Positions 17,886 to 25,756 of a stretch of 64,000 nt of DNA are shown here, in pieces. Source of the DNA: Tabrizicola sp. GTDB taxonomy: Bacteria > Pseudomonadota > Alphaproteobacteria > Rhodobacterales > Rhodobacteraceae. Location of the stretch: the NCBI RefSeq assembly GCF_022842145.1, contig NZ_JALHQD010000002.1:186001-250000 (forward strand). Direction: 5' to 3'. The position numbers and the translations under genes were made by a program. How positions within the stretch are numbered: the first letter of the stretch is position 1; every line of letters starts with the position of its first letter. The notes under the pieces were generated by a model. That model worked only from the letters and a program-made list of their open reading frames with translations, made no database searches and had not been told where the DNA came from.

Positions 17886-20791
17886 GGGTCGACGGCAAGG
17901 GTCTCATAGACCGGACGAAGCCGGTCCGCTTCCGTTTCGACGGGAAGGATTATGCCGGGTACAAGGGGGATACGCTGGCCTCGGCGTTGCTGGCCAACGA
18001 TGTCCGGCTGGTGGGGCGGTCGTTCAAGTATCACCGACCGCGCGGCGTGCTGACCGCAGGGTCCGAGGAGCCGAACGCGCTGGTCGAAGTCCTGGGACCG
18101 TCGAACCAGACGCCGAACGTCCGGGCCACGATGCAGGAGGTGTTCGAGGGATTGGTGGCGCAAAGCCAGAATCGGCTGGGGTCACTGCGCTTCGATCTTC
18201 TTGCGGTGAACGACTATGTCTCGCCGTTCCTGTCCGCCGGGTTCTACTACAAGACCTTCATGTGGCCGCGCGCCTTCTGGGAGGGGTTGTATGAGCCCAT
18301 CATCCGCCGGGCCGCAGGCTTGGGGAGCCTGTCGGGCAAGCATGACGAGGGGACCTACGAGAAGGCCTTCGCCTTCTGCGACGTGCTGGTGATCGGGTCG
18401 GGTCCGGCGGGGCTGATGGCCGCGCTGACGGCGGGTCGGTCGGGGGCGGATGTGATCCTGGCCGAGGAAAGCCACGTCCTTGGGGGGCGGCTCCTGTCCG
18501 ACGGCGGGACGGTTGGCGGGATGGCGGCGGGCGACTGGGTTGCGCAGGTCGTGGCCGAGTTGCTGGCCATGCCGAACGTGCGGATCATGGCGCGGACGGC
18601 GGTGACGGGGGCCTATGACCACGGGACCTATGGCGCGCTGGAGCGGGTGGGGCTGCACAAGCCTGCGCGCCCGAACCTGCCGCGCGAGTGTTTCTGGCGG
18701 ATCGTTGCGAAGCATGCGGTGCTGGCCAGTGGTGCGCTGGAGCGGCCGGTGGGCTTCGAGAACAACGACCGGCCGGGGATCATGATGGCCTCGGCGGTGC
18801 GGACCTACCTCAACCGCTACGGCGTGAGTCCCGGCAAGCGCGTGACCTTGTTTGCCAATACCGACCAGGCGCGGGGCGTGGCGCGGGATCTGATGGCGGC
18901 GGGCGTCTCCGTCGCGGCGATCATCGATCCGCGTCCGGATGCCAGCGCGGTCGAGGATTGCCCGGTGCATGTCGGGGCGGTGGTCATCGGGTCTCGCGGT
19001 CGGCTGGGGCTTTCGGGCATCCAGGTGCGGAAAGGCAGCGAGACCATCGAGATCGAGACCGACTGCCTGGCAATGTCCGGCGGCTGGAACCCGACGATCC
19101 ACCTGACCTGCCACATGAACGGGCGGCCCCGATGGAACGAGGACCTCGCGGCCTTCGTCCCGATGGAGGGCGCGGTGCCGGGTCTGGTGGCGGTGGGTGC
19201 CGCCAACGGATCGATGTCGACGCATGGGGCCCTGGTGACCGGTCATGCCGCCGCCTTGAACGCAGTGGAGGCTTTGGGGCGGAAGGTCTCGGTTCCGCTG
19301 CCCGAGGCGGAGGACATGCCCTACCGGCTGAAGGCGCTGTGGGCGGTCGAAGGGAAAGGGCGGGCCTGGCTCGACTTTGCAAATGACGTGACGACCAAGG
19401 ATGTGAAGCTGGCGGCGCAGGAAGGCTTCCGCAGCGTCGAGCACATGAAGCGCTACACGACGCAAGGGATGGCACCGGATCAGGGCAAAACCTCGAACGT
19501 CGCGGCGCTGGCGGTGCTGGCGGATGCGACGGGGCGCGGGATTGCCGAGACGGGGGTGACGACGTTCCGGCCGCCTTACGTGCCGGTGTCGATTGCCGCG
19601 ATGGGGGCTGGTGGCCGGGGCGAGGGATTTGCACCGCAGCGGTTCCTGACCAGCGATCAGGCCAGCCGCGACCGGGGCGCGCCGATGATCGAGGCCGGGC
19701 TGTGGTATCGGCCCAGTTATTTCCCGAAGCCGGGGGAGACGACCTGGCGCGAGGCGTGTGACCGCGAGGTCAACATGGTCCGGCAGGCGGTCGGGGTGGC
19801 CGATGTCTCCACTCTGGGGAAGATCGACATTCAGGGCCGCGACGCGGGGCGGTTCCTGGACTTTGTCTATACCAACACCTTCAGCACCTTGCCGGTGGGC
19901 CGGGTCCGTTACGGCCTGATGCTGCGCGAGGACGGGCTGGTGCTGGATGACGGAACCAGTGCCCGTCTGGGCGAGAACCACTACCTGATGACCACCACCA
20001 CCGCGGCGGCGGGGCTGGTGATGCGGCACATGGACTTCGTGCATCAGGCGTTTTGTGCCGACTGGCAGGTGCGATTCATCTCTGTCACCGAAAGCTGGGC
20101 GCAGTTCGCCGTGGCGGGGCCGAAAGCGCGAGCGCTGGTGAATTCCTTCCTGGAAGTGCCGGTGGAGCTGCCTTTCATGGGCGTCGCGCCGGTGCGGATC
20201 GGGGGGGTGGACGGTCGCTTGTTCCGGATCAGCTTCTCGGGCGAGGAGGGCTACGAGCTTGCCGTGCCGACCCGCTATGGCGAGGCGCTGTTCCGCGACC
20301 TGGTGGCCCGGGCCGAGACGATGGGCGGTGGTCCTTACGGAATGGAGGCGCTGAACGTCCTTCGGATCGAGAAGGGCTTCATCACCCATGCCGAGATTCA
20401 TGGCCGGGTGACGGCGCATGACATCGGGCTGGAGAAGATGGTCGCTTCCCGCAAGGACTGCATTGGCAAGGCGGCGGCGACGCGGCCGGGCATGTGGGGG
20501 CCAGAGCGCGAGCAACTGGTCGGTCTTCGCGCGGCGGCCCCGATTTCGGCGGGCGCGCATCTTTTCGTGCCGGGGACCGAAGTGCACCGCGAGACGGACC
20601 AGGGTTACGTCACCAGCGTGGGCTGGTCGCCGACCCTCGGGGCCTGGCTCGGGCTGGGGTTCCTCAAGGACGGGCGGGCGCGGCTGGGCCAGAAGGTGCG
20701 GCTCGTTGACCATCTGCGCGGGCTGGACGTGATCTGCGAGGTCTGCCACCCGGTCTTCCACGACCCGGAAGGGGAGAAGTTGCGTGCCTGA
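17882..20791 (+). CDS. soxA: Sarcosine oxidase alpha subunit
   Basis: 969 residues. The N-terminal 2Fe-2S-fold-like region KPVRFRFDGKDYAGYKGDTLASALLANDVRLVGRSFKYHRPRG is followed by the NAD(P)/FAD-type domain (VLVIGSGPAGLMAALTAGRSGADVILAEE, about residues 170-200). The C-terminal half is a tetrahydrofolate-binding aminomethyltransferase-like domain (about residues 600-960). It binds NAD+ and channels the methylene group to tetrahydrofolate. It overlaps soxD by four and soxG by eight bases. Confidence 0.96.
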   Translation: MRVDGKGLIDRTKPVRFRFDGKDYAGYKGDTLASALLANDVRLVGRSFKYHRPRGVLTAGSEEPNALVEVLGPSNQTPNVRATMQEVFEGLVAQSQNRLGSLRFDLLAVNDYVSPFLSAGFYYKTFMWPRAFWEGLYEPIIRRAAGLGSLSGKHDEGTYEKAFAFCDVLVIGSGPAGLMAALTAGRSGADVILAEESHVLGGRLLSDGGTVGGMAAGDWVAQVVAELLAMPNVRIMARTAVTGAYDHGTYGALERVGLHKPARPNLPRECFWRIVAKHAVLASGALERPVGFENNDRPGIMMASAVRTYLNRYGVSPGKRVTLFANTDQARGVARDLMAAGVSVAAIIDPRPDASAVEDCPVHVGAVVIGSRGRLGLSGIQVRKGSETIEIETDCLAMSGGWNPTIHLTCHMNGRPRWNEDLAAFVPMEGAVPGLVAVGAANGSMSTHGALVTGHAAALNAVEALGRKVSVPLPEAEDMPYRLKALWAVEGKGRAWLDFANDVTTKDVKLAAQEGFRSVEHMKRYTTQGMAPDQGKTSNVAALAVLADATGRGIAETGVTTFRPPYVPVSIAAMGAGGRGEGFAPQRFLTSDQASRDRGAPMIEAGLWYRPSYFPKPGETTWREACDREVNMVRQAVGVADVSTLGKIDIQGRDAGRFLDFVYTNTFSTLPVGRVRYGLMLREDGLVLDDGTSARLGENHYLMTTTTAAAGLVMRHMDFVHQAFCADWQVRFISVTESWAQFAVAGPKARALVNSFLEVPVELPFMGVAPVRIGGVDGRLFRISFSGEEGYELAVPTRYGEALFRDLVARAETMGGGPYGMEALNVLRIEKGFITHAEIHGRVTAHDIGLEKMVASRKDCIGKAAATRPGMWGPEREQLVGLRAAAPISAGAHLFVPGTEVHRETDQGYVTSVGWSPTLGAWLGLGFLKDGRARLGQKVRLVDHLRGLDVICEVCHPVFHDPEGEKLRA

Positions 20792-21329
20792 ACTTATCGC
20801 GAAATCCGCCCTTGAAGGGCGCAGCCTGAACCTTGGCGGCGTGAGCCTGGCCGAGGTCGACGTCGGTCCGATCACCTCGGTCGCTGTCCTGCCCGGAGGT
20901 GCAAAGACGGTGGCAAGGGGCTTGAAAGCCCTGGGTCTGGCGATGCCGGAACCGAATACCTTCGTCGAGAAGAAGGGCCTGCGCATCGTCTGGACCGGGC
21001 GCGAGCAGGCGTTCCTGATCGGCGCGGAGTCCCCGGTACTGGAGGGCGCGGCCGTGACGGACCAGTCGGATGGCTGGGCCGTGCTGTCCTTGTCCGGACC
21101 GGCGGCTGCCGATGTGCTGGCGCGGCTGGTGCCGATGGACCTGCGTATCGTGGCCTGCCCTGTGGGCACGGCCCTGCGAAGCCAGCTTAATCACATGAAC
21201 GCGGTAATCCTGCGAACCGGAGATTATGCCTTCGAGATCATGGTCTTCCGCTCGATGGCCCGCACCGCATGGCACGAGCTGGAGACCGCAACACATATGG
21301 TTGCCGCCCGCGCCGGCGTGAAAATCTAG
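20784..21329 (+). CDS. soxG: Sarcosine oxidase gamma subunit
   Basis: 181 residues with the SoxG pattern: SALEGRSLNLGGVSLAEV, TVARGLKALGLAMPEPNT, the glycine cleavage T-like core VLSLSGPAAADVLARLVPMDLR and a C-terminal FEIMVFRSMARTAWHELETA. GTG at 20784 is preceded by AGGGGAGAAG. It is the last gene of the operon. The gamma subunit forms part of the folate-binding interface of the heterotetramer. Confidence 0.93.
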   Translation: MPELIAKSALEGRSLNLGGVSLAEVDVGPITSVAVLPGGAKTVARGLKALGLAMPEPNTFVEKKGLRIVWTGREQAFLIGAESPVLEGAAVTDQSDGWAVLSLSGPAAADVLARLVPMDLRIVACPVGTALRSQLNHMNAVILRTGDYAFEIMVFRSMARTAWHELETATHMVAARAGVKI

Positions 21330-21423
21330 GCGAAAAGGCGCGTGGGGAATATTTTGTCACTGGCGCGTGACCTTGCAGGGGTTTACACCTTTTCTTAACA
21401 TCAAGTTTAGAAAAGGTGCACGT

Positions 21424-22611
21424 ATGGCCCCCGATGGTCAAACCCTTGCCCCCAATGTCTATGACTCCGAGCCGATCCCCGCCGCCGCGCGGGCCGAGAT
21501 CGACCGGCTTCTCCTGTCGGGCGATCTCTTCCGGTATACGGCCCCGTCCGATGCCCCCGTGGCCCTTCTGGAGGCCGAGTTTGCCGAGCTTCTGGGTGCG
21601 CGCTATGCGCTGGCGGTGTCCTCCTGTTCGGCGGCGCTGTTCCTGTCCTTGAAAGCGCTGGACCTGCCGAAGGGCGCGAAGGTGCTGATCCCGGCCTTCA
21701 CCTTCGCGGCGGTGCCGTCGTCCGTGGTGCATGCCGATTGCGTGCCCGTTCTGGTCGAGGTCGGCGAGAACTACCGCGTGGACATGACCGACTTCGCGGC
21801 GAAGCTGCCGGGGGCGGATGCGGTGATGATCAGCCACATGCGGGGGCATACCTCGGACATGGACGCGATCATGGCGCTGTGTGATGCCGCCGGCGTGCCG
21901 GTGGTCGAGGACGCGGCGCATTCGCTGGGGACGGTCTGGGCGGGCCGGAACATCGGCACGATCGGGAAGGTCGGTTGCTTCAGCTTCCAGTCCTACAAGC
22001 TGGTGAACGCCGGCGAAGGTGGGATCATGATCACTGACGATCCCGAGATTGCCGCACGGGCGATCATCATGTCGGGAGCCTACGAGACGAACTGGAAGAA
22101 ACATCCCGGTCTCACGAACTCCTGCGCGCATTGGCAGAACAAGCTGCCGCTTTATAATCTGCGGATGCAGAACCTGTCGGCGGCGGTGATCCGGCCGCAG
22201 CTGCCCTTGGTGGCCGAGCGGGTCGCGAAGGGCCGGGCGGGGCATGACCGGGTGGCCGGGCAGCTGAACCGGTCGGCGCATCTGGCGGTGCCGGAGGCTT
22301 TGGGGCCGGAGGAGCGGGCGCCGGATTCGATCCAGTTCAATCTCGTCGGTGGCTGGACCGACCAGGCGGCGCTGGACTTCCAGGCGGCGGCCAAGGCGCG
22401 GGGCGTCTCGGTGCAGGTCTTCGGCTTGAGCGAGGGCAATGCGCGGGCGTTCTGGAACTGGCAGTTCCTGGGCGAGGTGCCGGACCTGCCGCAGACGAAG
22501 GGAATGCTGATGCGGGCCTGTGACGTGCGGCTGCCGACGCGGCTGACCGAGGCGGAGCTGGACTACATCGCGGCGGCAATTCTGGACGCGGCGGCCGAGG
22601 TCCGGGGCTGA
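21424..22611 (+). CDS. DegT/DnrJ/EryC1-type PLP aminotransferase
   Basis: 395 residues of fold-type I. The motifs ALAVSSCSAALFLSLKAL, IPAFTFAAVPSSVVHADCVPVLVEV, VVEDAAHSLG and SFQSYKLVNAGEGGIMITD are those of DegT enzymes; the Lys in SYKL is the PLP-binding residue. These enzymes transaminate keto-sugars or, in some cases, act on other ketones. ATG 21424 is used (MAPDGQTLAPNV), preceded by GAAAAGG; an upstream GTG at 21367 would add 19 residues. No sugar-nucleotide partners are adjacent, so the substrate is unknown. Confidence 0.85.
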   Translation: MAPDGQTLAPNVYDSEPIPAAARAEIDRLLLSGDLFRYTAPSDAPVALLEAEFAELLGARYALAVSSCSAALFLSLKALDLPKGAKVLIPAFTFAAVPSSVVHADCVPVLVEVGENYRVDMTDFAAKLPGADAVMISHMRGHTSDMDAIMALCDAAGVPVVEDAAHSLGTVWAGRNIGTIGKVGCFSFQSYKLVNAGEGGIMITDDPEIAARAIIMSGAYETNWKKHPGLTNSCAHWQNKLPLYNLRMQNLSAAVIRPQLPLVAERVAKGRAGHDRVAGQLNRSAHLAVPEALGPEERAPDSIQFNLVGGWTDQAALDFQAAAKARGVSVQVFGLSEGNARAFWNWQFLGEVPDLPQTKGMLMRACDVRLPTRLTEAELDYIAAAILDAAAEVRG

Positions 22612-22753
22612 TCCGCCGCGGTGGCGGACTTAAATTCCCATTACTGGTCAATGACTTGCCATCTGCCGTTAAAGATTTGGCAAGGTTTTGCTCTCGGCCC
22701 GGCGCTGGCGGGGTGAAGATCCTTTTGGGGTCTCGTCCCGCAATGCGGGCGAT

Positions 22754-22786
22754 GCCTCCGGCGGGGATATTTGAGCAAAGATGAAA
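22754..22786. repeat. Intergenic repeat, copy 2
   Basis: Same family as 17575-17606 (GCCTCCGGCGGGGATATTT, ending AAAGATGAA). It is preceded by a 40-base stretch with GGGGTCTCGTCCCGCAATGC that is not found in copy 1. It lies between convergent genes. Confidence 0.6.
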
Positions 22787-22802
22787 GCTGCTGCCTGCGT
22801 GG

Positions 22803-23750
22803 TCAGAGGACGCGGAGCGCGGGGGCGAGCCAGGGTGTGGCCTTCAGGGCGGGGGCGATGACGACCTCGGCGATCAGCGGCTTCAGGCGTTGGGCGATCT
22901 GGGCGGGGACGCCGTGCAGGATACCGGCCCGGGCCGAAAGGGACAGCGTGCGGGCGAGCGCCGGGAAGGGCAGGGGACGGACCTCGACTGATGCGCGGAA
23001 GGCGCGGGCCTGATGGAGCGCAAGGGGAGTGAGGATGGTCCAGCCTTCGCCGCCTGCAACCATCGCAAGGATCGCGGCGTAGCTGTCGAGTTCGAAACGG
23101 TGCGCGGGCTTGAGGCCTTGACGCGCGAGGTGGGCGGCAATCTGGCGGCCCATCAGGTGACGCGCGGTGTAAAGGATCAGGGGCAGGTCCTCGATCCGGG
23201 CACCTGGAGGAGCGACGGCGACGAAGGGTTCGGAGAGGATCGGATGGACCTCGCGCCAGTCTTCCGGCGCAGGGTCGGAGCCGCTGTCTGCGGCGATGAC
23301 GATGTCGAGGGCACGGGCTTCCAGCTGGTCCAGCAGGCGGTGGCTGGCGCCGGTTTCCAGAAGGAAGCGGCAGCCCTTCAGATCCTGCGCGAGGGCAGTG
23401 AGCAGGCGGGGGGTGACGTCGCTGTCGAAATCCTCGATCACGCCAAGTCGGAGGGTGGTGAGGCCGGAGAGGTCGGCCATCGCCAGTTCGGCCCGCGCTT
23501 CCGAGGCGGCGTTGAGGATGGTCTGGGCGTGGCGACGGAACATCGTCCCGGCGGGCGTCACCTGGACCGGGCGGCCGGATCGGTCGAGAAGGGTGGCCCC
23601 GAGGGCGGTTTCCAGCGCAGTCAGTTGCTGGCTGACCGCAGAGGGCGAGACGCCAAGGCGGCGGGCAGCGGCGGAAATCGATCCCTCTTCCGCGGCGGCG
23701 ACGAAGACCTCGATCCCCCAGAGCGTGACGCGGCCTTCGGCTTCGGCCAT
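22803..23750 (-). CDS. LysR-family transcriptional regulator (PhaR-linked)
   Basis: 315 residues. HTH at about residues 9-70 (GIEVFVAAAEEGSISAAARRLGVSPSAVSQQLTALETALGATLLDR), effector domain after that. It starts two bases after the phaR stop, in the same direction, so it is expected to be cotranscribed with phaR. A LysR gene directly behind phaR is not part of the textbook PHA locus, so its target is open. Inducer unknown. Confidence 0.88.
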   Translation of the reverse strand: MAEAEGRVTLWGIEVFVAAAEEGSISAAARRLGVSPSAVSQQLTALETALGATLLDRSGRPVQVTPAGTMFRRHAQTILNAASEARAELAMADLSGLTTLRLGVIEDFDSDVTPRLLTALAQDLKGCRFLLETGASHRLLDQLEARALDIVIAADSGSDPAPEDWREVHPILSEPFVAVAPPGARIEDLPLILYTARHLMGRQIAAHLARQGLKPAHRFELDSYAAILAMVAGGEGWTILTPLALHQARAFRASVEVRPLPFPALARTLSLSARAGILHGVPAQIAQRLKPLIAEVVIAPALKATPWLAPALRVL

Positions 23751-23751
23751 C

Positions 23752-24306
23752 TCAGAGCTTGGAGAGTTTCTTCTGCAACTCGGCCAGTTGCCGCTTGATC
23801 TCGGCAATGTCGTCCGACGAGGCGGGTGCCTCCTCTTCCTTGGCGGGGCCCGACGCTGACCAGCCAGGCATGCCGACGAGCATGGTTTTCAGGAAAGCTT
23901 CCTGCTGCTTGCGCAGCGCGTCGAAGCCGGGGACAGCCGCAAGCGGGTTCGGGATGGCGGTCAGGTTTTCGACCATCTTGGCCTGGCTGTCGCGCAGCAT
24001 CTCGAACGAGGAGGCGAGGAACTGCGGCATGACGGCCTGCATTCCGGTGGCGTAGCTGCGCACAAGGTCGGTCAGAACGCCGACGGGCAGCACGCTTTCA
24101 CCCTTGGATTCATGTTCGGCCACGATCTGCAGCAGGTACTGCCGGGTCAGGTCGTCGCCGGTCTTGAGGTCGACGATCTGCACCTCGCGCCCGGAGCGGA
24201 TGAAGCCAGCGATGTCTTCCAAGGTCACGTAATCCGAGGTCTCGGTATTGTAGAGACGGCGGCTGGCATAACGCTTGATCAGAAGCGGCTTGTCGGTGTC
24301 TGCCAT
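23752..24306 (-). CDS. phaR: Polyhydroxyalkanoate synthesis repressor PhaR
   Basis: 184 residues. The N-terminal DNA-binding domain (LLIKRYASRRLYNTETSDYVTLEDIAGFIRSGREVQIVDLKTGDDLTRQYLLQIV, residues 8-64) is diagnostic, and the PHB-accumulation regulatory domain follows. PhaR binds CTGC-N3/4-GCAG operators of phasin genes and is released by PHA granules. Two such sites precede phaP in this window. A C-terminal coiled segment (AEIKRQLAELQKKLSKL) suggests oligomerisation. Confidence 0.95.
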   Translation of the reverse strand: MADTDKPLLIKRYASRRLYNTETSDYVTLEDIAGFIRSGREVQIVDLKTGDDLTRQYLLQIVAEHESKGESVLPVGVLTDLVRSYATGMQAVMPQFLASSFEMLRDSQAKMVENLTAIPNPLAAVPGFDALRKQQEAFLKTMLVGMPGWSASGPAKEEEAPASSDDIAEIKRQLAELQKKLSKL

Positions 24307-24384
24307 GGTTCCCCCCCCAGGGATTATGCGCTTGCAGAGAAGCTTAGGGGAGGCCGCAGCAAAAAGAAAGCATTCTGCACGCAG

Positions 24385-25032
24385 TCATTTCGCGCGCGCG
24401 GCATCGGCGGCGGCGAAGTGGTCAAGCTGGTCCTGATGCGCCTTGCGGAAGGCCGGGCGGTCAAGGATGCGGTTGGTGTAAGCCTCGAGCGCCGGGTAGT
24501 CGCCGAGCGCGGCGCGGAGCGTCTTGACCCTAAGGATGTCCGCCATCAGGAGGTCGGCCACGGTGAAGCGGTCGGCCGCGAGGTATTGCCGCCGGGAAAG
24601 CACGGCTTCCAGCCGGGCAAGGCGGGATTGGAGCCAGCCTTCCAGCGGGTTTTCCGGCGGCTTCGATAGGCCGATGAACCACCAAGGGACCGAGACCATC
24701 TCGATGGAGTTGAGGGCGGAGATGACCCATTCCAGCGTCTCGCTGCGGCCCTTTGGATCGCGTGGCATCAGGATTTCGGACGTTTCGGCCAGATGGAGGA
24801 GGCAGGCCCCGCTTTCGAACAGGGTGATCTCGCCATCCTGCAGCGCGGGGACCTGGGCGAAGGGCTGGCGGGCCAGGTGCTCTGGGCTGGTGCGATCCTC
24901 GAAACGGACCGAGCGTATGGTGTAGGGCAGGCCCGACTCTTCGCAGGCCCAGCGGAGACGGATGTCGCGGACGTGGCCGCGCGGTCCCTGGGGCACCCAG
25001 TCGTAGGTCCAGATTGTCAGCGGGCTGGTCAT
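24385..25032 (-). CDS. Glutathione S-transferase-like protein
   Basis: 215 residues. A thioredoxin-fold N-terminus with RPFAQVPALQDGEITLFESGACLLHLAE (the GST VPAL/ES motif, residues 57-84) is followed by an all-helical C-terminal domain. Likely binds glutathione; the substrate is not predictable. It lies between phaR and phaP on the same strand. Start ATG at 25032; the upstream extension is not supported. Confidence 0.88.
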   Translation of the reverse strand: MTSPLTIWTYDWVPQGPRGHVRDIRLRWACEESGLPYTIRSVRFEDRTSPEHLARQPFAQVPALQDGEITLFESGACLLHLAETSEILMPRDPKGRSETLEWVISALNSIEMVSVPWWFIGLSKPPENPLEGWLQSRLARLEAVLSRRQYLAADRFTVADLLMADILRVKTLRAALGDYPALEAYTNRILDRPAFRKAHQDQLDHFAAADAARAK

Positions 25033-25087
25033 GGCGGTGGTCCTTTCCGGCTGTCCGTCAGGATAGGGAGAGGGCCACCAAAAGAAC

Positions 25088-25113
25088 AAGGCCCGGAGTT
25101 GCCTCCGGGCCTT
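25088..25113 (-). terminator. Intrinsic terminator of phaP
   Basis: Perfect 11-bp stem AAGGCCCGGAG / CTCCGGGCCTT around a TTGC loop, followed on the minus strand by GTTCTTTTGG. It lies 36 bases downstream of the phasin stop codon. A smaller hairpin (25118-25134, GGCGTC/GGACGCC) is nearer the gene. Confidence 0.8.
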
Positions 25114-25148
25114 ACAGGGCGTCTGAGGGACGCCGAACTCGTTACGAA

Positions 25149-25598
25149 TTACTTCGCAGCTGCAGCGGCTTTCTTGGCGACGCTGGTCACTTCGTTGGTC
25201 GCTTTCTTGACGGCGGCGGTCGCGTCTTCCGACATGTCCTTGCCAGCGGCGAGCATCAGCTCGACGGTTTCCATCTGCACTTTCTTGGCGACTTCAGCGA
25301 AGGCGGCCAAGTTCTCGGCAGCCATTTCGGCAGCGGCCGAAGCGAAATCGCTCATCGACTTGGTGTAGTCGGTCGGTTCGGACTTGGCTTTGGCAATGTC
25401 GCCAACCTTGGCCAGCGCGTCCTTGGTCCACTTGGCCGAGATCTCGGTCGACTTTTCAGCGGCTTCGATCGCGACTTTCGAGAACTTCTCGGCGAAGGCA
25501 GCCTGGGTCTTGAACGCGTTCTGGAACGCGGAAGCGTCAACCGGGAACGAAGCCATCATGTCCTGCATGGTCTTGGCGAAATCCGGGGTCTTGGTCAT
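25149..25598 (-). CDS. phaP: Phasin (PHA granule-associated protein)
   Basis: 149 residues of mostly Ala/Lys-rich amphipathic helix with the phasin_2-type pattern DFAKTMQDMMASFPVDASAFQNAFKTQAAFAEKFSKVAIEAAEKSTE and an AAAAAK tail. It covers the surface of polyhydroxybutyrate granules and controls their number and size. ATG 25598 is used because GGAG stands six bases ahead; an ATG at 25610 would add MEND. Two PhaR-type operators lie 75-110 bases upstream. Followed by a strong intrinsic terminator, so it is a monocistronic, highly expressed gene. Confidence 0.94.
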   Translation of the reverse strand: MTKTPDFAKTMQDMMASFPVDASAFQNAFKTQAAFAEKFSKVAIEAAEKSTEISAKWTKDALAKVGDIAKAKSEPTDYTKSMSDFASAAAEMAAENLAAFAEVAKKVQMETVELMLAAGKDMSEDATAAVKKATNEVTSVAKKAAAAAK

Positions 25599-25669
25599 GT
25601 CATTCTCCATGGGGCCAGCGAGGGGGGAGGGAAGGATCGGCCCGTTTCCTGATGACGGAGATATACGTG

Positions 25670-25680
25670 CTGCAGTGCAG
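25670..25680. promoter_or_regulatory. PhaR operator site 1 (phaP promoter)
   Basis: CTGCAGTGCAG, matching CTGC-N3-GCAG, 72 bases ahead of the phaP start. The second site lies 27 bases away centre to centre. The PhaR consensus is known from Paracoccus and R. sphaeroides; the assignment here is inference from sequence and neighbours. Confidence 0.75.
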
Positions 25681-25696
25681 CATTTCAAGTCCTTTT

Positions 25697-25707
25697 CTGC
25701 AATGCAG
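25697..25707. promoter_or_regulatory. PhaR operator site 2 (phaP promoter)
   Basis: CTGCAATGCAG, the same CTGC-N3-GCAG pattern. With site 1 it brackets the probable phaP core promoter between phaC (ends 25757) and phaP. Confidence 0.75.
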
Positions 25708-25756
25708 CAAAACCCCGAGTTGCGCGGGGTTAACCCTGCGGAAAGCGGGTGAAATG

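Noticed and set aside
18182-21169. A 995-residue minus-strand frame across soxA and soxG
   Set aside because: Low-complexity His/Arg/Pro-rich translation opposite well-conserved sarcosine oxidase genes.
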